A model generated the notes under the pieces. It was not told where the DNA came from. It was given only the letters and a program-made list of their open reading frames with translations, and did not search any database. A DNA stretch of 64,000 bases from Corynebacterium pygosceleis (lineage in GTDB: Bacteria; Actinomycetota; Actinomycetes; Mycobacteriales; Mycobacteriaceae): positions 620,001 through 684,000 of the forward strand of contig NZ_JAENIQ020000001.1 of assembly GCF_016595275.2 (NCBI RefSeq). Direction: 5' to 3'. This document shows positions 8,121-16,397 of the stretch, in pieces (positions within the stretch are counted from its first letter, which is position 1; every line of letters starts with the position of its first letter). The position numbers and the translations under genes were made by a program.

Positions 8121-9484
8121 TCCGCGTGATCCGGGCGGAACTCGTCCGCACGAAGAACACGACCGTCGCCTACTTTCCGCTCCTCGGTTTCGCGCTCGCC
8201 GGGATGGGAATCCTCACCAGCTACTCGGATGCCGGCCGCGGCGCCTGGCAGGCGCTCTACGTCACCGGCATGGCGGCACCGCTCATGGCACTGCTGTCCG
8301 GACTCCCGGAGAAACGGGAGAAGACCTGCCGGGAGGGCGGGACGGGGATCCGGCAGGTGTCACCGCGCCTGATCCGGGGCGGACGCCTCATCGTCCTGCT
8401 GATCATCCTGGCGGCCATGCTCGCCTGCGATTTCGGCACTCTCCTGATGCCGGTGGCCTGGGTGTGCGCCTGGATCGGTGCCGCCGGGGTCGTCGCACTG
8501 TTCGGTGTGATCAGCCGGTGGATCGGCCTGATACCGGCCCTCCTGGTCGCGGTGGTGTGGCAGTTGACGGGCACGCTGACGGCGGAACATCCGCTGTGGT
8601 TCCTCCTTCCACCGACGTGGGCGGTACGAATCATGCTGCCGGTCCTCGGTGTCCACTCCAATGCCGTCCCCCTCGACCCGGGCGATCCACTCACCGCGGA
8701 ATCTCCGGCCACCGCCGCGGTCCTCTGCCTGGTGTTCGCGGCCCTCACCGCCACCGCGTACGTGTTCATCGGGACACCCCGCACCCGGCCTGACAGATCA
8801 ACCGCAACGGCCACATCACACACCGGAACCTGGACCGTCGGACCCGCCGCAGACCTGCGGAAGGGACGGGCGTCGACAGGCGCGGCACTGAGCCACACGC
8901 TGCTCCGCACCGCACTCACCCCCCTCACTCTCGCGGCGCTGGCGCTGATCGCCGTCGCCGGATCGTGGACCGCGGACCTCGCGGTGCACCTGATCCTGCC
9001 CCTGGGCTGCGGAATCGCGGCCGTGATCACCTGGACCGCACTGCAGCCCGCATGGTGGATCACCATCTGCCGGACACGGCGGGTGATCCCCGGTGTCATC
9101 GTCTGGCTCGACGTACTGGTGGCCGCCGTGGGATTCGGGACCGGCGCCGTCCTCGCACTGCGCGGAACGCCGCTCCCGGAGGTCCTGCGCGTGACCGGGC
9201 TGCTGGTCGTGGTCGGGGCCGTCATGGTCACGGCGGCTCTGGCACTCTGCGTCCGTACCGGGGCAGGCGCGGTGATCGCCGCGACCGTGTTCCTCACGGT
9301 CCTGTCCGTCACACTCGGCGGATCAGTGCTGGCCGACACCCCGCTCTGGCTGCCTGCGGTGCCCGCCTGGCCGCTGACGGCCACCGGCGCCCGCCTCCCC
9401 GTGGCACTGGTCCTGGGCGCCCTACTGCTCACCGTGTCCACCGCATCGGCACACCGGGAGTTGCGCCGAGCAGCCGCACGATGA
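8117..9484 (+). CDS. ABC transporter permease (ABC-2-like)
   Basis: This 455-aa integral membrane protein has roughly twelve hydrophobic segments in two halves of six. The halves are separated by a hydrophilic, charged central region (about residues 225-265). It has no enzyme motifs. It is translationally coupled (ATGA) to the ATPase gene, so the two form one exporter. Its last 56 bases overlap the 3' end of the convergent minus-strand DUF559-type gene, so the two transcripts would be complementary over that stretch. Confidence 0.82.
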   Translation: MIRVIRAELVRTKNTTVAYFPLLGFALAGMGILTSYSDAGRGAWQALYVTGMAAPLMALLSGLPEKREKTCREGGTGIRQVSPRLIRGGRLIVLLIILAAMLACDFGTLLMPVAWVCAWIGAAGVVALFGVISRWIGLIPALLVAVVWQLTGTLTAEHPLWFLLPPTWAVRIMLPVLGVHSNAVPLDPGDPLTAESPATAAVLCLVFAALTATAYVFIGTPRTRPDRSTATATSHTGTWTVGPAADLRKGRASTGAALSHTLLRTALTPLTLAALALIAVAGSWTADLAVHLILPLGCGIAAVITWTALQPAWWITICRTRRVIPGVIVWLDVLVAAVGFGTGAVLALRGTPLPEVLRVTGLLVVVGAVMVTAALALCVRTGAGAVIAATVFLTVLSVTLGGSVLADTPLWLPAVPAWPLTATGARLPVALVLGALLLTVSTASAHRELRRAAAR

Positions 9485-10580
9485 GTGACGCCACCGACCC
9501 CCGCGCGGCATCCACCACCACCTTCGGATGCCGCCACGCGGGCGCACCACGGCACGGAACTGCGGGCGCCTCAAGCTCCAGCAACCGGCGCAGGTGATCC
9601 GTCCACTCCCCGCCCCGGAACGTCTCCCAGTTCACCCGCACCACCCGGAAGCCCAGAGCCTCCAGGCGGCGCTGGCGGCGTTGCTCCCCCATCAACGCAT
9701 CCCGCGTCCGCAGCGTCTTCGCGACCCGGGCACCGACCAGATCATCGCCACTCAGACCGTCGAACTCCCCCGGTTCATCAACCACCCCGTACTTCGGCCG
9801 CCCGTCATACTCCACCACCACCCCGTGGTCGGGGAAACAGAAATCGGTGCGCGCGACGAACGCGCCACCCCGATCCCGCACCGTCGCCTGCACCAGCGGC
9901 AACGGGAAACCCAGGACCCACAACCGGTACCGGACCAACGTCTCCCGCGGACTCTCCGACGCCCCATTGACCACCACCAGGACCCGGACCACCCTGGCGA
10001 GACGATGCACCGGACCCAGGGCCAGAATGCGGGACACGACGTCGTCGAGCGTGAACATCCGCTTCCGCAGGCAATGATCGAACACCACCAGCGCATCCTC
10101 CACACTCCCGTAGCGGGCGACATCGATCGCCGTCTGCAGCGGCGACGTCGCCCACACCGGCCCCCACGCCGTATCCACACGGACACGATCCGCCCGCGCC
10201 ACCGTCGGTGCCGACCGGAACCGGACCCGCCCGCACGACGGGAACGTGGTCCTGCGCGGATACTGCAGACACGGCTCCCGTGCCACGCCGGCCAGGGGAA
10301 ACCCGTGGAGCGCCGCCGCGGTCTCCCCCATCGCGACCGCCTTCGGATAGCGGTGCAGAAGAGCGACCGCGTACGCCCTCCACTTGGTTCCCTCCGACCC
10401 GTCGACAGTGTCCGAACGGAGATAGATCCCGCGGGTCGCACACGTCAGCTCGTGCTTCCGGGCCGACGCGTAGACCCTTGCCCGGGCCGCGCCCCGGAGC
10501 GGACGCGTGTCGATCAGCGGCGGGGCGGACCCCGGCGGCAGTGCTTCACCGGGAGTTGTCGTTTCCGTTCGGGTGGTCAT
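9429..10580 (-). CDS. DUF559/PD-(D/E)XK-like protein with AbiEi-like N-terminus
   Basis: This 383-aa protein is of a type common in actinobacteria. The N-terminal two thirds resemble the AbiEi-type antitoxin fold: a short winged-helix-like start, GIYLRSD, 'ETAAALHGFPL', and 'TSPLQTAIDVARYGSVEDAL'. The C-terminal part carries a restriction-endonuclease-like core, VVVEYDGRPKYG ... RRQRRLEALGFRVVRVNWE, as in DUF559/Vsr-like nucleases (D and E plus a downstream R-L-x-x-x-G-F-x-V-x-R). The target is unknown and no toxin partner lies next to it. The 3' end overlaps the convergent permease gene by 56 bp. Confidence 0.65.
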   Translation of the reverse strand: MTTRTETTTPGEALPPGSAPPLIDTRPLRGAARARVYASARKHELTCATRGIYLRSDTVDGSEGTKWRAYAVALLHRYPKAVAMGETAAALHGFPLAGVAREPCLQYPRRTTFPSCGRVRFRSAPTVARADRVRVDTAWGPVWATSPLQTAIDVARYGSVEDALVVFDHCLRKRMFTLDDVVSRILALGPVHRLARVVRVLVVVNGASESPRETLVRYRLWVLGFPLPLVQATVRDRGGAFVARTDFCFPDHGVVVEYDGRPKYGVVDEPGEFDGLSGDDLVGARVAKTLRTRDALMGEQRRQRRLEALGFRVVRVNWETFRGGEWTDHLRRLLELEAPAVPCRGAPAWRHPKVVVDAARGSVASLIVRLLGATPGVPMRWTR

Positions 10581-10724
10581 GCCCCGTCAGACCGTGGGGC
10601 CGGGCGAACGGTTCCGGGGCGTGCGGGTGCCACGTGTCGGATCGGCGAGGTCGGTCGGGATTAACCGGCATGAAAGCGTCGGACCACGGTGGGTCGGCCC
10701 GGATCAGGCTGGTTCAGCGTCGCT

Positions 10725-10808
10725 GCTGCGTGTCAACACGTGGTGACGAACACAGATTTCCCAGGTGGACGGCTCGGCGGTTCGGTGTTTGCGCGCGGTA
10801 ACGAACAC
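10725..10808 (-). repeat. Dispersed intergenic repeat, copy C
   Basis: The palindromic block TGCGTGTCAACACGTGGTGA (10727-10746) is followed by CCCAGGTGG and the second block GTGTTTGCGCGCGGTAACGA (10785-10804). This copy is more degenerate than A1 and B. It is in the same orientation as B and D. Confidence 0.5.
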
Positions 10809-10870
10809 ACCCGACCCAATTGGTGATAGCCCCGCCCGTGCGACAATCCCCTACCTGCCAGCCCATGGTC

Positions 10871-10960
10871 CTCGTCACCACGTGTCAACACGCACCAGCC
10901 ATGGACGTTTCACCGGTTCGACTCCGGGCAACCGGGATGTTCGCACGCATTGACGACATC
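10871..10960 (-). repeat. Dispersed intergenic repeat, copy D
   Basis: The palindromic block CACCACGTGTCAACACGCAC is at 10876-10895. The second block TGTTCGCACGCATTGACGAC is at 10939-10958 and matches copy B closely. Copies C and D together occupy most of the 10581-11049 gap. I see no credible gene in that gap. Confidence 0.6.
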
Positions 10961-11049
10961 GTCGGCGGCGCACCGGCAGAGGACGGGCTGGACCAGCCGG
11001 CCACGAAAACCACACCCACCCATGAGCGTCCCGCGAAACACCCCCCTGC

Positions 11050-11949
11050 CTAGTCCCGGCGAATGTGCGCGACAACGGGGGCGTGATCGGATCCCCCGGT
11101 GTCGAGGACACGTACGCCTCCGTCGACGACGCTCCATCCGTGGGGGATGAGGATGTGGTCGATCGGCGATCTCGCCCAGCCGGGGAGGGCGGCGGGCCAG
11201 GTTCCGCTGCCGAAAAGTGGTGCGGCCGCCACCGCGTCGGCGTGCGTGTCGGTACGTGCTAACACGCCATGACGAGGCACGGCGTTGAGGTCCCCGATGA
11301 TCAGCGCATCGGGGTGCGTCTCGGCGAGGCCCGCGACGGTTCCCAGGTCATCGCGCCACCGGCTCATGAGGCCGGGCAGTGGTGGTGCGGTGTGGAGGCC
11401 GATGACGTCCGGTGTCCGCTCCCCGGGGTGCCCGGTGGAGACGTGCACGGTACCGAACGTGACCTCGGATGATCCGGGGACGTCGACGGCCCGGTAGTCG
11501 CCGAGTTCTTCAGCGGTGAGGACGGTGACGGGCATCCCGCCGCTGACGAAGGACCGGTAGCCGGCCGGGACCGCACCGGTGTACTCGGGCAGGACGGCGA
11601 TGTCGGGATCGACCTCCCGGATGAGGGCGCCGAGGGTCTCCGGGGTGACGGCGTCGCCGGTGTTCCACTCAAGGACGATGAGCCCGCTATCGTCCTCGTC
11701 GCTGACGGAGGGCTGCTGGACGGGGAGAAAACTACCGGCGCCGGCGATGACGAGGACCGCCCCGGCGGCGAGCAGCGGTCTGAACCGCCGCAGGAACACA
11801 CCGACGAGCCCGATGAGCCCGAGAACGACGCCGATCAGTACGGGAAACGCGGTGAGGTGTGCGACGAGAGGCCATGTTGTGACCGTGTTCCCGGGGAAAA
11901 ATGCCCAGATCAGGGCCGCCATGAGGACGCAGAGGGACAGGGCTCGCAT
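11050..11949 (-). CDS. Membrane-anchored endonuclease/exonuclease/phosphatase family protein
   Basis: Residues 1-85 form three hydrophobic segments. The remaining ~215 residues are an EEP (DNase I-like) domain facing outward or inward from the membrane. Recognisable catalytic motifs are VLEWNTGD (Asn), DIAVLPEY (Glu), IIGDLNAVP (Asp/Asn), SPIDHILIP and GSDHAPVVA (the final Asp-His). Such domains cleave phosphodiester or phosphate-ester bonds; the substrate is not predictable. The start ATG 11949 overlaps the sirtuin stop (ATGA). A solo repeat palindrome lies inside the coding sequence at 11251-11272. Confidence 0.8.
   Translation of the reverse strand: MRALSLCVLMAALIWAFFPGNTVTTWPLVAHLTAFPVLIGVVLGLIGLVGVFLRRFRPLLAAGAVLVIAGAGSFLPVQQPSVSDEDDSGLIVLEWNTGDAVTPETLGALIREVDPDIAVLPEYTGAVPAGYRSFVSGGMPVTVLTAEELGDYRAVDVPGSSEVTFGTVHVSTGHPGERTPDVIGLHTAPPLPGLMSRWRDDLGTVAGLAETHPDALIIGDLNAVPRHGVLARTDTHADAVAAAPLFGSGTWPAALPGWARSPIDHILIPHGWSVVDGGVRVLDTGGSDHAPVVAHIRRD
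11251..11272. repeat. Possible solo copy of the repeat palindrome inside a CDS
   Basis: GGTACGTGCTAACACGCCAT resembles the palindromic block of the intergenic repeats, but the second block is absent. It sits inside the EEP gene, where it encodes ...GVLARTD... Similarity by chance is possible. Confidence 0.25.
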
Positions 11950-12884
11950 CACAGGTCCAGGGCGTCGAGGATCCGGTCGGAGGCGTCGGCGACGCTCGTG
12001 CGCCACAGTACGTCGGCGCGGGTGTCGGCTCGACCGGGTCCACCGTTGACGACGATGAGGGGAAGCCCGGCGCGGCAGGCGTCGAGTGCGATGCGGTAGC
12101 CGCTCATGACGGCGAGTGAACTGCCCATGACGATGAGGGCGCGTGAGTCACGGAGGAGCCTGCCGACGGCGTCCCGCCGACCGGTGGGAACGGGTTCGCC
12201 GAAGTAGACGACGTCGGGTTTGAGGAGTGTGGAGCCGCAGGAGGTGCAGCCGACGAGCCGGAAGCGGGCGACGACGTCGGGGGTGAGGTCGATGTCGCCG
12301 TCGGGGCGTACGTCCCCCGTGCCCGCGGTCAGTGCCCAATCGAGGTAGCCGGGGTTCGCCGCGGCGAGGCGGCGGTCGAGTTCGTGCCGTGGTTCGCGGG
12401 TGCCGCAGCGGAGACAGATGACGACGGAGAGATCACCGTGCAGTCCGATGACGGTGCGGGATCCGGCGGCGGTGTGGAGGCCGTCGACATTCTGGGTGAC
12501 GATGCCGGTGATCAGCCCGGCGCGTTCGAGTTCGACGAGGGTGTGGTGGGTGCGGTTGGGGCGGGCACCCGCCATGTGCCGCCAGCCGATGAAGCTGCGG
12601 GCCCAGTAGCGGTGGAGTGCCTCGGGGTCGTGGCGGAACTCCTGGTAGGTCATCGGGCGGCCGCGGGTGAGGGATCCGGCGGGTCCGCGGTAGTCGGGGA
12701 TCCCGGAGTCGGTGGACACCCCGGCGCCGGTGAGCACGAGGGCCCCGCCACGGCGTAGTGCATGGGCGGTGGCGGACAGTGCCTCGTCGGGCGGGGTGGG
12801 TCGTACGGTTTCCCGGACGACCCGGGAGATGGAGCGGAGTGCGGAGTCGTGGATGCGGGCGATGTCCGGGGTGAAGCTGGTCAA
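11949..12884 (-). CDS. Sir2-family NAD-dependent protein deacylase
   Basis: The ~311-aa protein has the NAD-binding motif LTGAGVSTDSGIPDYRGP, the catalytic-loop motif ITQNVDGLH, the general-base region VIGLHGD and four zinc cysteines in CLRCG ... CTSCG. It also has the late GSSLAV and VNGG NAD contacts. Sirtuins remove acyl groups from lysines using NAD. No ATG or GTG lies upstream of the domain, so TTG 12884 is chosen; it overlaps the SDR stop as TTGA. That implies translational coupling in the operon SDR-sirtuin-EEP. Confidence 0.9.
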   Translation of the reverse strand: MTSFTPDIARIHDSALRSISRVVRETVRPTPPDEALSATAHALRRGGALVLTGAGVSTDSGIPDYRGPAGSLTRGRPMTYQEFRHDPEALHRYWARSFIGWRHMAGARPNRTHHTLVELERAGLITGIVTQNVDGLHTAAGSRTVIGLHGDLSVVICLRCGTREPRHELDRRLAAANPGYLDWALTAGTGDVRPDGDIDLTPDVVARFRLVGCTSCGSTLLKPDVVYFGEPVPTGRRDAVGRLLRDSRALIVMGSSLAVMSGYRIALDACRAGLPLIVVNGGPGRADTRADVLWRTSVADASDRILDALDL

Positions 12885-13648
12885 CCGGCGACCAGCCTGG
12901 TGACGATCTTCCCCATCCAGTGGGGGGTGAGTTCGCGGGCGGTGTGCATGATGCGGTCGGTGGTGGACACGTCGTAGTGCACCTTCGCGCGGGTGAGACG
13001 GTTGGTGGGGTGCACGGCGTCCCAGAGGACGTCGGCGACGGATTCGGGTGTGATGTTGACGCCGAGGCGGCGGACGGATCCGGCGTCGACGTCGGCGAGG
13101 CTGGTTTTGGCCCAGAGTGGCCACAGGTCGACGACGCGGATTCCGTCGTCGTGCCATTCGAGGTTCAGCGCCTCGGTGAGACCGGCGACGTAGAACTTGG
13201 TGGCGGAGTAGACGCTGATGTCGGGTTGCCCGTAGATCGCGGACGCGGAGGCCATGTTGACGAGGTGGGAGCCGGGGGTCGCGGCGAGGTAGGGGTGCGC
13301 GGCGCGGGCGCCGAGGGTGACGCCGAGGCAGTTGACGTTGATCTGTGCGGCGATGTGTCCGGGTTCCATCCCGGCGAGGTTCCCGTCGGCGATGATGCCG
13401 GCGTTGTTGTCGAGGACGTCGAGTCGTCCGCCGGTGTGGGCGGTGAATTCGGCGAGTGCGGCGTTCCAGCTGTCCGGGTCGGTGACGTCGAGGCGGCCGC
13501 TGATCATCGTGCCGCCCTGTTCCTCGCTGATGTCGGGGCCGTCGACGGAGATGTCGTAGACGCCGACGGTCCAGCCCTCGCGGAGGAAGCGGCCGGCGAC
13601 GGCTGCCCCGATTCCCTGGGCGCCGCCCGAGATGAAGATGTTTCCCAT
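12881..13648 (-). CDS. Short-chain dehydrogenase/reductase
   Basis: This 255-aa Rossmann enzyme has the cofactor motif SGGAQGIG near the N-terminus, DVTD at about 60, and NNAG. The active-site Ser lies in MASASAIYG and Tyr/Lys in SVYSATKFYV. It oxidises or reduces an unidentified alcohol/ketone with NAD(P). It is the first gene of a minus-strand three-gene operon, and its ATG (13648) is 12 bp from the divergent aldehyde dehydrogenase ATG. The two operons must therefore have overlapping promoters or use leaderless transcripts. Confidence 0.9.
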   Translation of the reverse strand: MGNIFISGGAQGIGAAVAGRFLREGWTVGVYDISVDGPDISEEQGGTMISGRLDVTDPDSWNAALAEFTAHTGGRLDVLDNNAGIIADGNLAGMEPGHIAAQINVNCLGVTLGARAAHPYLAATPGSHLVNMASASAIYGQPDISVYSATKFYVAGLTEALNLEWHDDGIRVVDLWPLWAKTSLADVDAGSVRRLGVNITPESVADVLWDAVHPTNRLTRAKVHYDVSTTDRIMHTARELTPHWMGKIVTRLVAG

Positions 13649-13660
13649 AGGTTTGAGTGT

Positions 13661-15160
13661 ATGACTGATTCCTCCACGACTGCAGCTGCCATCACGATCA
13701 CCTGTCCGGTGGACGGTCGGACGGTGGGGCGGGTGACGGGCCACACGCGCGCGGATGTCCGTTCCGCGTTCGCCGTGGCGAGGCGGGCTCAGCCCGTGTG
13801 GGCGGCGACGCCGGTGTCGGACCGGAAGTCGATCATGCTGCGGTTCCATGATCTGGTGCTGTCGCACCGGGACGAGCTGCTGGATCTGATTCAGGCGGAG
13901 ACGGGGAAGAACCGGGCCAGTGCGTTCGATGAGGTGCTCGATGTGGCGGTGACGGCGCGGCACTACGCGTTCGCGGCGGCCGGGCTGCTCGCGCCGGAGC
14001 GGGTGAAGGGGGCGCTGCCGGTGTTGACGCGCACCGTCGTGGAGCGGGCACCGGTCGGCGTGGTCGGGGTGATCTCCCCGTGGAACTATCCGCTGTCGAT
14101 GGCCGTCTCCGACGCGGTGCCCGCTCTCCTGGCGGGCAACGCGGTGGTGCTGAAGCCGGATTCGGCGACGCCGTTGACGGCGTTGAAGGCGTCGGAGCTG
14201 CTGTCCGCCGCGGGTCTGCCGGCGGAACTGTTCCAGGTGCTGCCCGGCCCCGGTGAGGAGGTCGGTGGGGCGATCGCCGACGAGTGCGACTACCTGATGT
14301 TCACGGGGTCCACGGCGACGGGCCGGATCCTGGGTGCGAGGGCCGGGGAGCGGTTGATCGGCTATTCGGCGGAGTTGGGTGGCAAGAATCCGTTGATCGT
14401 CGCCCCGGACGCCGATCTGGCGCGCGCGGCGCGCGGAGCGCGCCAGGCCTGCTTCGCGAACACGGGTCAGTTGTGCATCTCCGTGGAGCGGATCTACGTG
14501 CACGAGGAGGTCGCGGGTGACTTCACCGCCCGGTTCCTGGCGGAGGTGTCGTCGATGACGGTCGGGGCGGGTCCGGGCTGGGACGTCGACATGGGTTGCC
14601 TGATCTCCGAGGGGCACCTGGAGCGGGTGCGGTCGATGGTCGATGATGCGGTGTCGAGGGGCGCCCGGGTCCTGGCCGGTGGCCATCCGTTGCCGGACCT
14701 GGGGCCGACGTTCTACGCGCCGACGGTGTTGACGGATGTGCCGCCGGACGCGGAGCTGTATGACGGGGAGGTGTTCGGCCCGGTGGTGTTCCTGGAGACG
14801 GTCGCCGGCGTCGACGAGGCGGTGGAGCGGGCCAACGGGACCACCTACGGGCTGAATGCCAGTGTGTGGGCGGCTCCGTCGACGGGCCGCCGGATCGCGT
14901 CTCGGCTGCACGCGGGCACCGTGAACGTGAACGAGGGGTTCGCCGCGGCGTGGGGTTCGGTCGCCGCCCCGATGGGTGGCTGGCGGGCCTCGGGGCTGGG
15001 TCGACGCCACGGGACGGTGGGGTTGACGAAGTACACGGAGACCCGCACCGTCGCGACGCAGCACCTCATGCCGGTGTCGGGTCCGCCCGGTGTCGACCGG
15101 GAGTTGTTCTCGGACGTGATGTCGACGGCTCTGCGCTGGGGCAAGCGTGTCCTGCGCTGA
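13661..15160 (+). CDS. gabD2: Succinate-semialdehyde dehydrogenase (NAD(P)+)
   Basis: The 499-aa aldehyde dehydrogenase-family enzyme most resembles the actinobacterial GabD2 type. It has VGVVGVISPWNYPL at the oxyanion/cofactor region, the catalytic Glu in AELGGKNPLIV and the catalytic Cys in FANTGQLCISVERI. It would oxidise succinate semialdehyde to succinate. ATG 13661 is used; longer in-frame extensions run through the SDR gene antisense. The end overlaps the photolyase gene by 14 bp. Other semialdehydes as substrates cannot be excluded. Confidence 0.85.
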   Translation: MTDSSTTAAAITITCPVDGRTVGRVTGHTRADVRSAFAVARRAQPVWAATPVSDRKSIMLRFHDLVLSHRDELLDLIQAETGKNRASAFDEVLDVAVTARHYAFAAAGLLAPERVKGALPVLTRTVVERAPVGVVGVISPWNYPLSMAVSDAVPALLAGNAVVLKPDSATPLTALKASELLSAAGLPAELFQVLPGPGEEVGGAIADECDYLMFTGSTATGRILGARAGERLIGYSAELGGKNPLIVAPDADLARAARGARQACFANTGQLCISVERIYVHEEVAGDFTARFLAEVSSMTVGAGPGWDVDMGCLISEGHLERVRSMVDDAVSRGARVLAGGHPLPDLGPTFYAPTVLTDVPPDAELYDGEVFGPVVFLETVAGVDEAVERANGTTYGLNASVWAAPSTGRRIASRLHAGTVNVNEGFAAAWGSVAAPMGGWRASGLGRRHGTVGLTKYTETRTVATQHLMPVSGPPGVDRELFSDVMSTALRWGKRVLR

Positions 15161-16397
15161 CCGGATCGTCTGGCTGCGTCGGGATCTCCGCCTGCACGAT
15201 CATCCGGCTCTGGCGGCGGGCGGTCCCGATGCGCGGGTCGTCGTGGTGCGGGAGCCTGCGGCGAACGGTTTCCAGCGGGCGCTCGTCGACGCCGCGTTGG
15301 ATGAGGTCCGTGCGCACCGCACGGTGGAGGTTTTCGACGGTGATCCGCGCGAGGTGATTCCGGGGCTGAACCCGGCGAAGGTGTGGGTGAGCGCCGACTT
15401 CACGCCGTCGGGCCTGGCCCGTGACCGGGCGGTCTCGGACGCCCTCGGCCCCGGTGTGATGGAGGCCGCGGGGTCCGCGTACGCCGTCGATCCGGGGATC
15501 CTGCGCACGGGGCAGGGCGGGCACTACAAGGTGTTCACGCCGTTCTACCGGGCGTGGTGCGACTACGGTGCCGATGATCCCGTGGGTGGTCTCCCGGGCG
15601 AGGACGGGCTGCCGGTGACCCGGGCGTGGCGGGACTGGTGCGGGTTCCTGCGGGACCGGCTGGACGGCTACGCGGAGAACCGGGACATTCCGGCGATCGA
15701 CGGTACGTCCCGGATCTCGGGGTGGTTGGCCGTGGGTGCGCTGCACCCGCGGAGTCTGCTGGCCACACTGGCGGTCGCGGATGCGCCGGAGGATGACAAG
15801 GAGGCGTTCGCCCGCGAGCTGGCGTTCCGTGAGTTCTACGCGGATTTCCTCCACCACCGCCCGGAGACGGCGCACAGTGACGTGAATCCGCGGTTCGCGG
15901 GTTTCCGGTGGAACGAGTCCGGTTCGGAGTTCGACCTGTGGGCCCGGGGCCGGACGGGTTTCCCGATCGTGGACGCCGGGATGCGTCAGCTCGCGGCGAC
16001 GGGCTGGATGCACAACCGGGTGCGGATGCTGGTGGCGAGTTTCCTCACGAAGGATCTCCACCTGCCGTGGCAGGCGGGTGCGGAGCACTTCCGCCGACAT
16101 CTGGTCGATTTCGACGTGGCCAGCAACCAGCACTCGTGGCAGTGGTGTGCCGGCACGGGTACGGACGCCTCCCCCTACTTCCGGGTGTTCAACCCGATGA
16201 CCCAGGGGAGGAAGTTCGATCCCGACGCCCGCTACATCACGCGCTGGGTCCCGGAGTTGCGGGGCGTTCCGGCCGGTGACATCCACGCGATACGGAATCT
16301 TCCGTCGGAGTATCCGGTGCCGATCGTGGATCACGCGGAGGAGCGCCGTGACGCGCTGGCACGTTACGAGGAGATCTCGGCACTGCGTGCACCATAA
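15147..16397 (+). CDS. phr: Deoxyribodipyrimidine photo-lyase (cryptochrome/photolyase class I)
   Basis: The 416-aa protein repairs cyclobutane pyrimidine dimers with blue light. An N-terminal antenna domain begins IVWLRRDLRLHDHPAL. The FAD-binding domain has RELAFREFYADFLHH, FPIVDAGMRQLAATGWMHNR, FDVASNQHSWQW (Trp-rich lesion site) and SPYFRVFNPMTQG. GTG 15147 overlaps the aldehyde dehydrogenase end, so the two are co-transcribed. The C-terminus is complete. Confidence 0.93.
   Translation: MSCADRIVWLRRDLRLHDHPALAAGGPDARVVVVREPAANGFQRALVDAALDEVRAHRTVEVFDGDPREVIPGLNPAKVWVSADFTPSGLARDRAVSDALGPGVMEAAGSAYAVDPGILRTGQGGHYKVFTPFYRAWCDYGADDPVGGLPGEDGLPVTRAWRDWCGFLRDRLDGYAENRDIPAIDGTSRISGWLAVGALHPRSLLATLAVADAPEDDKEAFARELAFREFYADFLHHRPETAHSDVNPRFAGFRWNESGSEFDLWARGRTGFPIVDAGMRQLAATGWMHNRVRMLVASFLTKDLHLPWQAGAEHFRRHLVDFDVASNQHSWQWCAGTGTDASPYFRVFNPMTQGRKFDPDARYITRWVPELRGVPAGDIHAIRNLPSEYPVPIVDHAEERRDALARYEEISALRAP

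Noticed and set aside
12920..13660. Upstream extension of the aldehyde dehydrogenase frame
   Set aside because: It runs antisense through the SDR gene; the family N-terminus begins at 13661.
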